Positions 29,908-36,585 of a stretch of 64,000 nucleotides of DNA are shown in pieces. Position numbers and translations under genes: made by a program. The notes under the pieces were generated by a model. That model did not search any database. It worked only from the letters and a program-made list of their open reading frames with translations, and was not told the DNA's origin. Position 1 is the stretch's first letter. Each line of letters begins with the position of its first letter. The stretch is from Nocardiopsis sp. CC223A (GTDB taxonomy: Bacteria; Actinomycetota; Actinomycetes; Streptosporangiales; Streptosporangiaceae). Where the stretch lies: assembly GCF_030766825.1 (NCBI RefSeq), contig NZ_JASFDV010000027.1, positions 1 through 64,000 of the forward strand. Reading direction: 5' to 3'.

Positions 29908-30241
29908 AGGCCCATCCCCGCATGCGCGGGGAGCAGATTCAGCCGCCGCTGTTCTGGAAGGACAAGCGGGGACCATCCCCGCATGCGCGGGGAGCAGCAG
30001 GCCGCCCTGGTCGGCGAGGTCGGCGGCGAGGGACCATCCCCGCATGCGCGGGGAGCAGTTCTACGGCCCGTACTACCCCGAGGACCGTGAGGGACCATCC
30101 CCGCATGCGCGGGGAGCAGCTCACATCGCCCTCCCCCACCTACCCACATCAGGGACCATCCCCGCATGCGCGGGGAGCAGTCACCGGTGACGCGACCGCT
30201 GCGGCGATCGTGGGGACCATCCCCGCATGCGCGGGGAGCAG
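29908..30241 (-). CRISPR. type I-E CRISPR array, 6 repeats and 5 spacers, no adjacent cas genes
   Basis: Repeats of 29 bp lie at 29908-29936, 29969-29997, 30030-30058, 30091-30119, 30152-30180 and 30213-30241. On the plus strand each begins GGGACCATCCCC and ends GCGGGGAGCAG; GCATGC lies in the middle. All five spacers are exactly 32 bp, giving a 61-bp period typical of I-E. The leftmost repeat differs at positions 1 and 4; the other five are identical. By comparison with the E. coli I-E repeat, transcription is on the minus strand (CTGCTCCCCGCG first), so the degenerate repeat is the leader-distal end. No cas gene is present within the window. Confidence 0.97.
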
Positions 30242-30402
30242 ACTCGATGACCTGCACGGATTACGACGTCAACCAGCCAATTTCATGACTTCTCAAGAAG
30301 CGGACATTCCACCCGGAGATGTGCAGCTCACTGTAGTGCCCAGGTCCGCGGCCAACAGCCGGTTCGCCACTCACGTTTTCCGAGCCAGGGGTCACGGCAC
30401 CC
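30242..30402 (-). promoter_or_regulatory. probable CRISPR leader
   Basis: The 161-bp gap between the perfect terminal repeat and the end of the methyltransferase gene is where the leader should lie, given the repeat orientation. The part nearest the array (30245-30330) is clearly richer in A/T than its surroundings. No gene is seen. This is a positional inference. Confidence 0.5.
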
Positions 30403-31569
30403 TCAGATCGGGTTCCCGTCGGAGGTCCACAACGGGTACTCAGGGGCACGCAACCACACGGTGCGGTCGCCGGTCGCTCGGTCGACGCTGAGCCCGAAGG
30501 CGCCAATCCCGGGAGACCCCTCATCCCGCCACCGGGCGAGCCCTGCGGTGAACTCCGCGAACATGCGGCGAGAACCTCCTTCCTCGACCCGGCCGTCCGC
30601 ATGGAGGTGCAGCCACGATGCGCACCGGGTCGAAGCCACCCACACGTACGGTTCCACCGCCCCGGGTTCCATCCGCAGGCCGAAGAACCAGTCCGGCACC
30701 AATAGCGAAAGCAGCACCGACATCTCCCCGTCGAACCACGACTTCCGGGGGTCCCCGTCGACCTGCTCCACAGCACCGACCACTGCACCAGGACCGGAAG
30801 GTGCGCGAGCGGGTCCCCGTTGGCCGCGTGCCCACATGAAGGCGAGCGCCCCCTCGAACCGCCCCGACAACCGCTCACCCTCGTCGTCCAGAACTGCGAG
30901 CAGCCCTCCGGGGAGCCCGGGCGACGGCGCCCACGGGGTGACGATCCGTCCCAGCGGCCGAAGCACCTCCATCCAGGACAACGGAATCTCCGCAACCGTG
31001 CAGGTCGCAATGATGCGGTCATGGCCCGCCCCCGAAGAAGACGACAGGTTCTCCCCATCTCCGGTAAGCAGGCCTGGGCGGTATCCGGCGACCGCCAGTG
31101 CGGTTCGGGCCTTCACGGCCACACGGTGGTCGATCTCGATCGTGACCACCCGCCCCTCCCCCAGGAGTTCGGACAGGAGAGCGGCGTTGTAGCCGGTACC
31201 GGTGCCGACCTCCAGTACCCGGTGACCGGAGCCGAGTTCGGCAGCGGCCAGCATGCGGGCCATGATCGCGGGCGCACTGCTGGAGGAGGTGGGGATGCCC
31301 ATCGTCCCGGTCCCCTCGGCACCGTCGTCGTACTGGGTGGTCAGGGCCTGATCGCTGTAGGCGGTCCGCAGCCAACCGTCGGGGTCGGCGCCCCGGTCGT
31401 ACCGGGTGCCGTCGATGGTCCAGTAGACGTCGGGAAGGAAGAGGTGCCGGGGAACGGACGTGAACAGGTCGGCGATCCGACCCGGAACGCCTTCGGCTTG
31501 GAGATCGGCGGCAAGGGCCCGGGCGAGGGGGCGGTGGTCGCGGGTCATGTCCTCGGTCTTCCCACTCAC
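30403..31569 (-). CDS. PCMT-like protein methyltransferase with C-terminal extension
   Basis: A 388-residue protein. Residues 25-230 resemble protein-L-isoaspartate O-methyltransferase: RIADLFTSVPRHLFLP, then the GIPTSSSSAPAIMARML substrate region and the SAM loop VLEVGTGTGYNAALLSELL. The 160-residue C-terminal part lacks an obvious domain, an architecture like methyltransferases of actinobacterial ATP-grasp or FxLD RiPP systems; no ATP-grasp or lanthionine enzyme is nearby, so that role is speculative. The GTG start overlaps the stop of the zinc-finger miniprotein by 4 bases (GTGA). It is the last gene of the leftward operon that starts at 33062. Confidence 0.82.
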   Translation of the reverse strand: MSGKTEDMTRDHRPLARALAADLQAEGVPGRIADLFTSVPRHLFLPDVYWTIDGTRYDRGADPDGWLRTAYSDQALTTQYDDGAEGTGTMGIPTSSSSAPAIMARMLAAAELGSGHRVLEVGTGTGYNAALLSELLGEGRVVTIEIDHRVAVKARTALAVAGYRPGLLTGDGENLSSSSGAGHDRIIATCTVAEIPLSWMEVLRPLGRIVTPWAPSPGLPGGLLAVLDDEGERLSGRFEGALAFMWARGQRGPARAPSGPGAVVGAVEQVDGDPRKSWFDGEMSVLLSLLVPDWFFGLRMEPGAVEPYVWVASTRCASWLHLHADGRVEEGGSRRMFAEFTAGLARWRDEGSPGIGAFGLSVDRATGDRTVWLRAPEYPLWTSDGNPI

Positions 31570-31748
31570 CGCCCGACCTTCCCGGTGCCACCGCACCCGG
31601 TGCAGGCGACCCAACGGGCGAGGTCCTTGCCTTTGCTACTGCCGTCGTTGGTGACCCACTTGCCGCCTTGGCCGTTGCACATGGAGCAGTCCGACTGCTC
31701 GGCGTTCGGCGTGAGGGCGGGTGCGGGTGCGGCGAGAGCTGAAGTCAT
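31566..31748 (-). CDS. 60-residue miniprotein with two CxxCxGxG zinc-binding motifs
   Basis: A tiny protein with CSMCNGQG at residues 21-28 and CTGCGGTG at 49-56, the two halves of a DnaJ-type zinc centre, separated by a basic, Ser/Gly-rich linker. Residues 1-18 are Ala/Pro rich. The ATG follows GGAG 7 bases upstream. Its stop overlaps the start of the PCMT-like methyltransferase (GTGA), so the two are made together. It could bind zinc and present a substrate, or itself be the modified peptide; neither is shown. Precise geometry and coupling argue strongly that it is a real gene. Confidence 0.8.
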   Translation of the reverse strand: MTSALAAPAPALTPNAEQSDCSMCNGQGGKWVTNDGSSKGKDLARWVACTGCGGTGKVGR

Positions 31749-31846
31749 CGTGGATCTCCGAAGTTGCGCTGTGATCTGTCAGCGACCCGCGTGCCCGGGA
31801 GGGCTGGTGGGGTCCCGGGCGCGCGGGGGCCTGAGGACTGGGGTCG

Positions 31847-31990
31847 TCAGTGGTCGTCGTCGTTTCCATTGCCGAGGACGGAGCGTTGCCAGGCGAGGAA
31901 TTCGCCCTGGCGGCGGACGGCGTTCTTCTCCTCCTCGGTGAGGTCGTCGGGGATCGGGTCCTCGGCCGGGTCGTACTCGGGGTTGTCCAT
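31847..31990 (-). CDS. 47-residue acidic small protein
   Basis: A short reading frame beginning MDNPEYDPAEDPIPDDLTEE and ending in NGNDDDH. It is strongly acidic and Pro-rich at the start, with one possible helix. The ATG is 3 bases past the stop of the preceding gene (31994) and has GGGAG/AGGA upstream, so it fits the same leftward operon. I do not recognise a family. The 98-bp gap to the zinc-finger miniprotein holds no further gene. Confidence 0.6.
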   Translation of the reverse strand: MDNPEYDPAEDPIPDDLTEEEKNAVRRQGEFLAWQRSVLGNGNDDDH

Positions 31991-31993
31991 GTC

Positions 31994-32239
31994 CTACTCC
32001 CTGGTCTGCTCGGTCTCGGTGGTGTGGTGGCGGGCCAGCAGTTCGCGCAGGGCGGCGTGGTCGGGAGCTGCCAGGCGTTCGTGCGGGTCGCCGGGGCCGG
32101 TCCAGCCCAGGGGCCGGTAGGCGACCACTTCGGTGCCGCCGTCGGGGGTGGGCTCCAGGGTGAGGACCCAGCGGCCGTGGATGAGGTCGTCCAGCATCCG
32201 CACCCTCGGGTCCGGGATGTCGGCGGGTTCGGTGGTCAC
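31994..32239 (-). CDS. 81-residue hypothetical protein
   Basis: Begins VTTEPADIPDPRVRMLDDLIHGRW and contains WVLTLEPTPDGGTEVVAYRPLGW, then DHAALRELLARHH. It is unrecognised and predicted small, soluble and mixed alpha/beta. The GTG start overlaps the stop of the preceding 72-residue gene by 4 bases, so I prefer it to the ATG 8 codons upstream. It belongs to the coupled small-gene operon 33062-30403. Confidence 0.65.
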   Translation of the reverse strand: MTTEPADIPDPRVRMLDDLIHGRWVLTLEPTPDGGTEVVAYRPLGWTGPGDPHERLAAPDHAALRELLARHHTTETEQTRE

Positions 32240-32454
32240 AGGTCCTCCAGGGGGCTGCGCCACACCAGCGGGTGCGGGTGGGGGTCGCGGCCGGAGGTGA
32301 CCGCGACCCGGGTGGTGTGGCCGTGGGTGGCGGCGTAGACGGCGCGGCCTTCCAGGGTGGGTCCGAGGTAGCGCAGCGGCACCTGGTGGGTGTGGGCCCA
32401 GAACCCGAGGGTCTGGACCGAGGGGAACTCGCGGATATCGCAGACCCGGCGCAT
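32236..32454 (-). CDS. 72-residue hypothetical protein
   Basis: Begins MRRVCDIREFPSVQTLGFWA and ends PLVWRSPLEDL; it looks like a small beta-rich domain. Its ATG shares one base with the preceding stop (TGATG), and its stop overlaps the next start (GTGA), so it is translationally coupled on both sides. Family not recognised. Confidence 0.65.
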   Translation of the reverse strand: MRRVCDIREFPSVQTLGFWAHTHQVPLRYLGPTLEGRAVYAATHGHTTRVAVTSGRDPHPHPLVWRSPLEDL

Positions 32455-33062
32455 CAGGCGGCCCTCCCCAGGTGCCACTTGGCCATGCGGGCGGCGGCCA
32501 TGGCGTCCTTCCACAGGCCGTCGCGGTCGGCGGTCAGGTGGGTGGTGGTGCGGAACGCGGCCGTGCGCGCCCGCAACCGCGCCGCCGCCCGGCTCCTCCT
32601 GGTCGGGGTCGGCTTCGGCCGGGTGCGGGAGCGGGTGCCTGCGCGCAGGGCCTGGATACGGGGCCGGGACGCCAGGGCGGCGGAGAACCCCGAGGCGGGT
32701 ACCGACTCCGCGACCGCGTCCGCGATCGGGGTCGGTTCCGAGGCCGGGGGCGTGGGGGTGGTCGGGGGCTCGGACCGCTGGTCCGGGCTGGTGCGGGGTG
32801 TCGGAACCCGGAACGGGGCGGGGGTCGTGCCGTTGGTGCCGCTCGGGGCCGGAAGTGAGGGAGAGGTCGGTGCCGGGGGCGGGGTGGTCTGGGAGATCCA
32901 CTGGCGTACCGCCAGGGTCAGCGGGGCGAGGTCGCGGCCCGGGTGGGTGACGTACATGCGGGCCCGGCTGGCCCGGTGGGGCCGTCGCCAGCGGAGGGCC
33001 TCGGAGGCCAGCCAACGGGCGGCCACGAGTTCGGAGCAGTTCAGGTAGCGGTATCGCGCCAT
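32454..33062 (-). CDS. 202-residue hypothetical protein with a disordered middle
   Basis: First gene of the leftward operon. The N-terminal 55 residues (MARYRYLNCSELVAARWLAS, then RMYVTHPGRDLAPLTLAV) may fold. Residues 58-112 are Pro/Thr/Ser-rich and disordered. The C-terminal part is strongly basic ([28 protein letters not shown]) and ends with a helix, GLWKDAMAAARMAKWHLG. A basic tail suggests nucleic-acid or membrane contact, without proof. The ATG has GGAGGTG upstream at a suitable distance. No family recognised. Confidence 0.65.
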   Translation of the reverse strand: MARYRYLNCSELVAARWLASEALRWRRPHRASRARMYVTHPGRDLAPLTLAVRQWISQTTPPPAPTSPSLPAPSGTNGTTPAPFRVPTPRTSPDQRSEPPTTPTPPASEPTPIADAVAESVPASGFSAALASRPRIQALRAGTRSRTRPKPTPTRRSRAAARLRARTAAFRTTTHLTADRDGLWKDAMAAARMAKWHLGRAA

Positions 33063-33248
33063 ACGCGCACACCTCCGGTAGAGGCGCCGGGTGGGAAGCC
33101 CGGCAGGGAATCGAACGTGCCCCTATCCTCAAACATGTATTCCAGGTTTTCAAGAGAACGCAGGAATCCAGTCCCTGTATTCCATGTTTGTCCGTTTTTC
33201 TTGCCCCAGCCATACGATCAAGGGGCACCGGCACACCAGGAGCAGCAG
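33063..33248. promoter_or_regulatory. divergent regulatory region with repeated TGTATTCCA boxes
   Basis: A/T-richer than its surroundings. TGTATTCCA occurs at 33136-33144 and 33176-33184, exactly 40 bases apart, each followed by a GTTT-containing tract. The outer AAACATG (33131-33137) and CATGTTT (33183-33189) form an inverted pair, and GGAATCC lies between. This is a strong candidate operator for the XRE regulator encoded at 33249, which would control both itself and the leftward operon. Confidence 0.55.
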
Positions 33249-34091
33249 ATGAGCGAGCGATACTCCCCCACCGTGCGCCGACGGCGACTCTCCGAAGAGC
33301 TCCGCCGACTGCGCCACGACGCACGCATGACCCTCGACGACGTCGTCAGAGCCACCGAGTGGTCGCGTGGGAAGCTGGGCAACATCGAGAGCGGGGAGAG
33401 ACAGCGCCCCCAGGTCGCCGAGATCCGCACCCTCCTCGACGCCTACGGTGTGACCGACCACGACACCCGCGAAGCCGTCCTCGACCTGTGCCGCCAATCC
33501 CGCGAGCGCGGCTGGTGGGTGCGCTACCGCGACGTGCTCTCCAGCAAGTTCGTCGGATTCGAGGCCGAGGCCAGCACCATCTGCAACTGGGAATTGGCCG
33601 TGGTCCCGGGCCTGCTCCAGGTGCCCGCGTACACCGAACTGATCACCCGGACCGCGCTCGTCCGCGACCCCAAGGACGTGGCCCGCGTGGTCGACGCCCG
33701 GATCGAGCGGCAGCGTGTGATGTTCGAGGACCCACAGCCTCCGGACATCTGGTTCGTTTTCGACGAGACCGCCCTGATCCGCCTGCGCCACCACCCCGAG
33801 GTGCTGCGCGCTCAGATCTCACACCTCGTCGAGATCGCCGCCGACCCCAGGATCACCATCCAGATCGTCCCGTACGACCGTCTCCACCCGGGCACCGGCG
33901 GACCCTTCGTGATCATGGACTTCCCGAACACCGTCGACCCCTCGGTGGTCTACCTGGAGACCGACACCGATGGCCTCTACCTGGAAGAGGCCGAAGAGGT
34001 CACCCGCTACCGCCGCCTGTTCGACCACCTGCGCCTCGCGGCACTGCTGCCCGAGGAGACCCTTGCCCACCTACGAGAAATGACCATCTGA
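33249..34091 (+). CDS. XRE-family regulator with DUF5753 domain
   Basis: A 280-residue helix-turn-helix protein of the type abundant in actinomycetes. Residues 15-70 form the XRE HTH (LSEELRRLRHDARMTLDDVV, then SRGKLGNIESGERQRP). Residues 95-275 match DUF5753 (GFEAEASTICNWELAVVPGLLQVPAYTELI, then RQRVMFEDPQPPDIWFVFDE). The ATG at 33249 has AGGAG upstream; the open frame to 32943 is not coding. A DUF397 gene follows after one base, the standard pairing for these regulators. In Streptomyces such pairs (for example WhiJ-like systems) affect development. Confidence 0.93.
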   Translation: MSERYSPTVRRRRLSEELRRLRHDARMTLDDVVRATEWSRGKLGNIESGERQRPQVAEIRTLLDAYGVTDHDTREAVLDLCRQSRERGWWVRYRDVLSSKFVGFEAEASTICNWELAVVPGLLQVPAYTELITRTALVRDPKDVARVVDARIERQRVMFEDPQPPDIWFVFDETALIRLRHHPEVLRAQISHLVEIAADPRITIQIVPYDRLHPGTGGPFVIMDFPNTVDPSVVYLETDTDGLYLEEAEEVTRYRRLFDHLRLAALLPEETLAHLREMTI

Positions 34092-34092
34092 C

Positions 34093-34293
34093 ATGGACAC
34101 CCGTTCAGTTCCCACGATCCCTGCCGAGCTGTTCCGCAAGAGCAGCTACTCACAGCCGCAGAACTGCGTGGAGGTCGCCGACCTCCCCGCCGGGTCCGCC
34201 GTCCGGGACACCCAGAACCGCGAGGCCGGGCACCTGATGTTCGCCCAGCGCGAGTGGTCCGGCCTGATCGCATCCGTGCGCTTCGACGGGTAG
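34093..34293 (+). CDS. DUF397 small protein (first of three)
   Basis: A 66-residue DUF397 protein: LFRKSSYSQPQNCVEVADLP, then AVRDTQNREAGHLMF and EWSGLIASVR. The family accompanies XRE/DUF5753 regulators and probably binds them as an antagonist, though the mechanism is not settled. The ATG lies one base after the regulator's stop, so the two form an operon. A terminator hairpin follows at 34302. Confidence 0.92.
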   Translation: MDTRSVPTIPAELFRKSSYSQPQNCVEVADLPAGSAVRDTQNREAGHLMFAQREWSGLIASVRFDG

Positions 34294-34301
34294 GACGAAC
34301 A

Positions 34302-34331
34302 GGAGGCCCCGACCATGCGGTCGGGGCCTCC
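34302..34331 (+). terminator. terminator hairpin, GGAGGCCCCG family, copy 1
   Basis: A perfect 13-bp stem, GGAGGCCCCGACC with GGTCGGGGCCTCC, and an ATGC loop. It lies 8 bases after the DUF397 stop. Closely similar hairpins recur at 34660 and 35981. Confidence 0.8.
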
Positions 34332-34450
34332 CGCGTTCAATTCCCGGGCTCACCGTATCCCGGAGGGAGCGGACGGGGAAGGTTCCGCAGCCCGGTGGCC
34401 GTAGGGGGCAGGGCGGGTATAGACGGCCGGAGGTGGGGGACGAAGCAGGG

Positions 34451-34648
34451 ATGACGATGCACAGTGACAGCACCCATGCCCTTACCTTCCACAAGTCCAG
34501 CTACAGCGCCAACGAGGCCGCGTGCGTCGAGGTGTCGGAGGGAGCAGAGACCCTGGTGCGCGATACCCAGAACCGGGAGCGGGGGCACCTCACCTTCACC
34601 GGCCGCGAGTGGGAGGCCGCCGTCCGGGTACTTCGCCACGAGGGCTAG
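34451..34648 (+). CDS. DUF397 small protein (second)
   Basis: A 65-residue DUF397 protein with LTFHKSSYSANEAACVEVSE, then LVRDTQNRERGHLTFTGREW. The frame opens earlier (GTG at 34433), but I choose the ATG at 34451; another ATG at 34457 is possible. It stands alone between two terminator hairpins and has no XRE gene of its own, so it may act on the regulator encoded at 33249 or on one elsewhere. Confidence 0.88.
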   Translation: MTMHSDSTHALTFHKSSYSANEAACVEVSEGAETLVRDTQNRERGHLTFTGREWEAAVRVLRHEG

Positions 34649-34659
34649 CCCAGACGCGC

Positions 34660-34691
34660 AGGAGCCCCCGGCCGAGCGGCCGGGGCCTCCT
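34660..34691 (+). terminator. terminator hairpin, GGAGGCCCCG family, copy 2
   Basis: The arms AGGAGCCCCCGGCC and GGCCGGGGCCTCCT pair with one mismatch around GAGC. It lies 11 bases after the second DUF397 gene. Confidence 0.75.
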
Positions 34692-34900
34692 GCATTCGTC
34701 CGGGGCCCGGCCCACGGCTCGGCGGGTGGCGAGCTCCCGATCTGCGATCGGACCAGCTTTTCTGTCGGGGCACACGCACTGGAACAGGCCTTGCCGCGGC
34801 CACCTGAGGATCTGCCCGGTGTAAGCACCCAGACGAATGGCCCGGTGCGCCAACAGGGTGTGACGAACAGGTGGCGGGGCATTGCTCCGGGGGACAGCCG

Positions 34901-35131
34901 ATGGTGATCCGCAGACCCAGTGGAGAAACCCCGATACTCGCGAACAGCATCCCTTCTCTACGTTTCCGGAAGCCCGGCTACAGCAGCGGGCAGGGGCAGA
35001 ACTTCGTCGAGGTTGCGGACCTGCCCACCGGCAGCGCGGCCGTTCGCGACTCCGAGCGTCCCGGGGCGGGGCACCTCACCTTCTCCGCCGCCGAATGGTC
35101 CGCTCTCCTGCGGGCGGACGAGCACACCTGA
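34901..35131 (+). CDS. DUF397 small protein (third)
   Basis: A 76-residue DUF397 protein: LRFRKPGYSSGQGQNFVEVADLP, then AAVRDSERPGAGHLTFSAAEWSALL. It has about 18 extra residues before the domain compared with the first copy. The ATG follows GGGGG. The HTH-UTRA gene starts 15 bases downstream, so the two are likely co-transcribed. Confidence 0.85.
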   Translation: MVIRRPSGETPILANSIPSLRFRKPGYSSGQGQNFVEVADLPTGSAAVRDSERPGAGHLTFSAAEWSALLRADEHT

Positions 35132-35146
35132 CCGGGAGGAACCGCC

Positions 35147-35962
35147 ATGGACACAACGACTCTGCACGACATCGCCGCCATGCCCGACCCTCTGGACAGA
35201 GCCCGGGCGGCATCGGCGGCCATGACCACTTTGCAGGGGCAGAGCGTCGAACTGTCCCGTATCCGCAGGGCCGCGATCATCGAGGCGCAACAGGGCGGCA
35301 TGCTCCAGGAGGACATCGCCCGCCACCTGGGCGTCTCCCCCGGCCGGGTCTCCCAGATGAAGAAGGCCGGTGCCTCCGGACCCGACCACAAGGCCCCCAC
35401 CGGCCCCACCGAGCCGAGACCGCGCGTACTCGTCCAGCGAGCGCTACCGACTCCGCCCAGCACACGGGGTTCCAAGTCGCTCTACCTCACGGAAGCCGAA
35501 CAACAGGGGCTCACCCCGGAGCGGAAGATGTTGTTCGTCGGGCAGGAGCCCGCGAACGAACACGTCGCCCTGGGCCTTCGGGTCGAGCCCGGCGAGAACG
35601 TGATCGCCCGCCGCAAGATGTTCTGGGCCAACGGCGTCCCGGTCCGGATCTCGACCTCCTACTTCCGCGTGGACGTCGGCGAGAACACCCGGCTGGACGG
35701 TGAGGGCTTCGTGCTGCCCACCCTCCAGGCCGCCATCGAGGATCTGGGCCACCGGTTCGACCATGCCGTCGAGACGCTGACCGCGCGCCCGGCGACCCCC
35801 TACGAAGCCGACCTGCTGGACATCCCCGGTGAGTGGGTCGTGCAGGTGCTGCGCGTCGGCTATTCCACCGACGACGTCCCCGTCCACGCCCTGGAGACGA
35901 TCTGCGCGGCGTCCCGCCACACCTTTCCGATCGGCCAGGCCGTCGGCAGCGACCAGTTCTGA
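35147..35962 (+). CDS. HTH protein fused to a UTRA-type ligand-binding domain
   Basis: A 271-residue regulator of unusual architecture. Residues 15-75 contain a helix-turn-helix (RIRRAAIIEAQQGGMLQEDIA, then RHLGVSPGRVSQMKKAG), of sigma-70-region-4 or homeodomain-like type and not the winged helix of GntR proteins. After a Pro-rich linker, residues 110-265 resemble UTRA: LGLRVEPGENVIARRKMFWANG, then STSYFRVDV, and RPATPYEADLLDIPGEWVVQVLRVGYSTDDVPVHALETI. UTRA normally follows a GntR HTH, so this is a domain swap. The ATG has GGGAGGA upstream. A terminator follows at 35981. Confidence 0.8.
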   Translation: MDTTTLHDIAAMPDPLDRARAASAAMTTLQGQSVELSRIRRAAIIEAQQGGMLQEDIARHLGVSPGRVSQMKKAGASGPDHKAPTGPTEPRPRVLVQRALPTPPSTRGSKSLYLTEAEQQGLTPERKMLFVGQEPANEHVALGLRVEPGENVIARRKMFWANGVPVRISTSYFRVDVGENTRLDGEGFVLPTLQAAIEDLGHRFDHAVETLTARPATPYEADLLDIPGEWVVQVLRVGYSTDDVPVHALETICAASRHTFPIGQAVGSDQF

Positions 35963-35980
35963 GCCGGGAGAGCGACACCC

Positions 35981-36012
35981 GGGAGGCCCCGTCCGACCGG
36001 TCGGGGCCTCCC
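35981..36012 (+). terminator. terminator hairpin, GGAGGCCCCG family, copy 3
   Basis: The arms GGGAGGCCCCG and CGGGGCCTCCC form an 11-bp stem around a 10-nt loop that can pair further within itself. It follows the HTH-UTRA gene by 18 bases. Confidence 0.78.
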
Positions 36013-36066
36013 GTAGCGACAGGTCTCCGTTGATCACCCTGCCCGCCCCCGTCTAGGGTTCCGGGC

Positions 36067-36570
36067 ATGAAGATCAGACCGGGCGACTCCACCGACCTCC
36101 CCACCGTCCTCGGCATGCTCGACTCCGCCGTCGAATGGCTCGTGTCGAACAACCGCACCGGACAGTGGGGCACCGAGTCCTGGTCCTCCCGGCCCAAGTC
36201 CGTCGAGCGGATCCGGACGATGCTCACCGACGCCGAACCCTGGATCGCCGAGATCGACGGCGAGCCCGCGGGCACCCTCGTCCTCGACACCGCCCCCGGT
36301 CCCGAGGTTCCGCCCGCCGACGAGCCCGAGGTGTACGTCCGCCTGCTGGTCACCGACCGCCGCTTCGCCGGACGCGGCGTCGGTTCCGCCCTCCTGGAGC
36401 ACGCCGCCGAGGAGACCCGCCGCCGCAACGTCTCCCTGCTGCGCGTCGACTGCTTCGCGGGCAACGAGGGCCGCCTGGTCGCCTACTACACCCGCCAGGG
36501 CTTCACCCCCACCGACACCTTCACCGTCGGCGACTGGCACGGTCAGGTCCTCGCCAGGCGCGTCGGCTGA
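36067..36570 (+). CDS. GNAT-family N-acetyltransferase
   Basis: A 167-residue acetyltransferase. The acetyl-CoA binding motif A is VRLLVTDRRFAGRGVGSALLEHAAEETRRR at about residues 96-125, with DCFAGNEGRLVAYYTRQGF as motif B. The ATG is 7 bases after a GGG-rich stretch (AGGGTTCCGGGC). Acceptor unknown. Its 3' end is only 15 bases from the convergent desaturase. Confidence 0.9.
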   Translation: MKIRPGDSTDLPTVLGMLDSAVEWLVSNNRTGQWGTESWSSRPKSVERIRTMLTDAEPWIAEIDGEPAGTLVLDTAPGPEVPPADEPEVYVRLLVTDRRFAGRGVGSALLEHAAEETRRRNVSLLRVDCFAGNEGRLVAYYTRQGFTPTDTFTVGDWHGQVLARRVG

Positions 36571-36585
36571 GCAGGGCACCGGGGC

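Noticed and set aside
29762..30491. Reading frames of 95-243 codons crossing the CRISPR array.
   Set aside because: They translate the repeats (IPACAGS, SPHARGA patterns) and are artefacts of the array.
30403..31569. Considered as a cas gene because it adjoins the array.
   Set aside because: The SAM-binding loop and PCMT-like N-terminus are clear, and no Cas motif is present.
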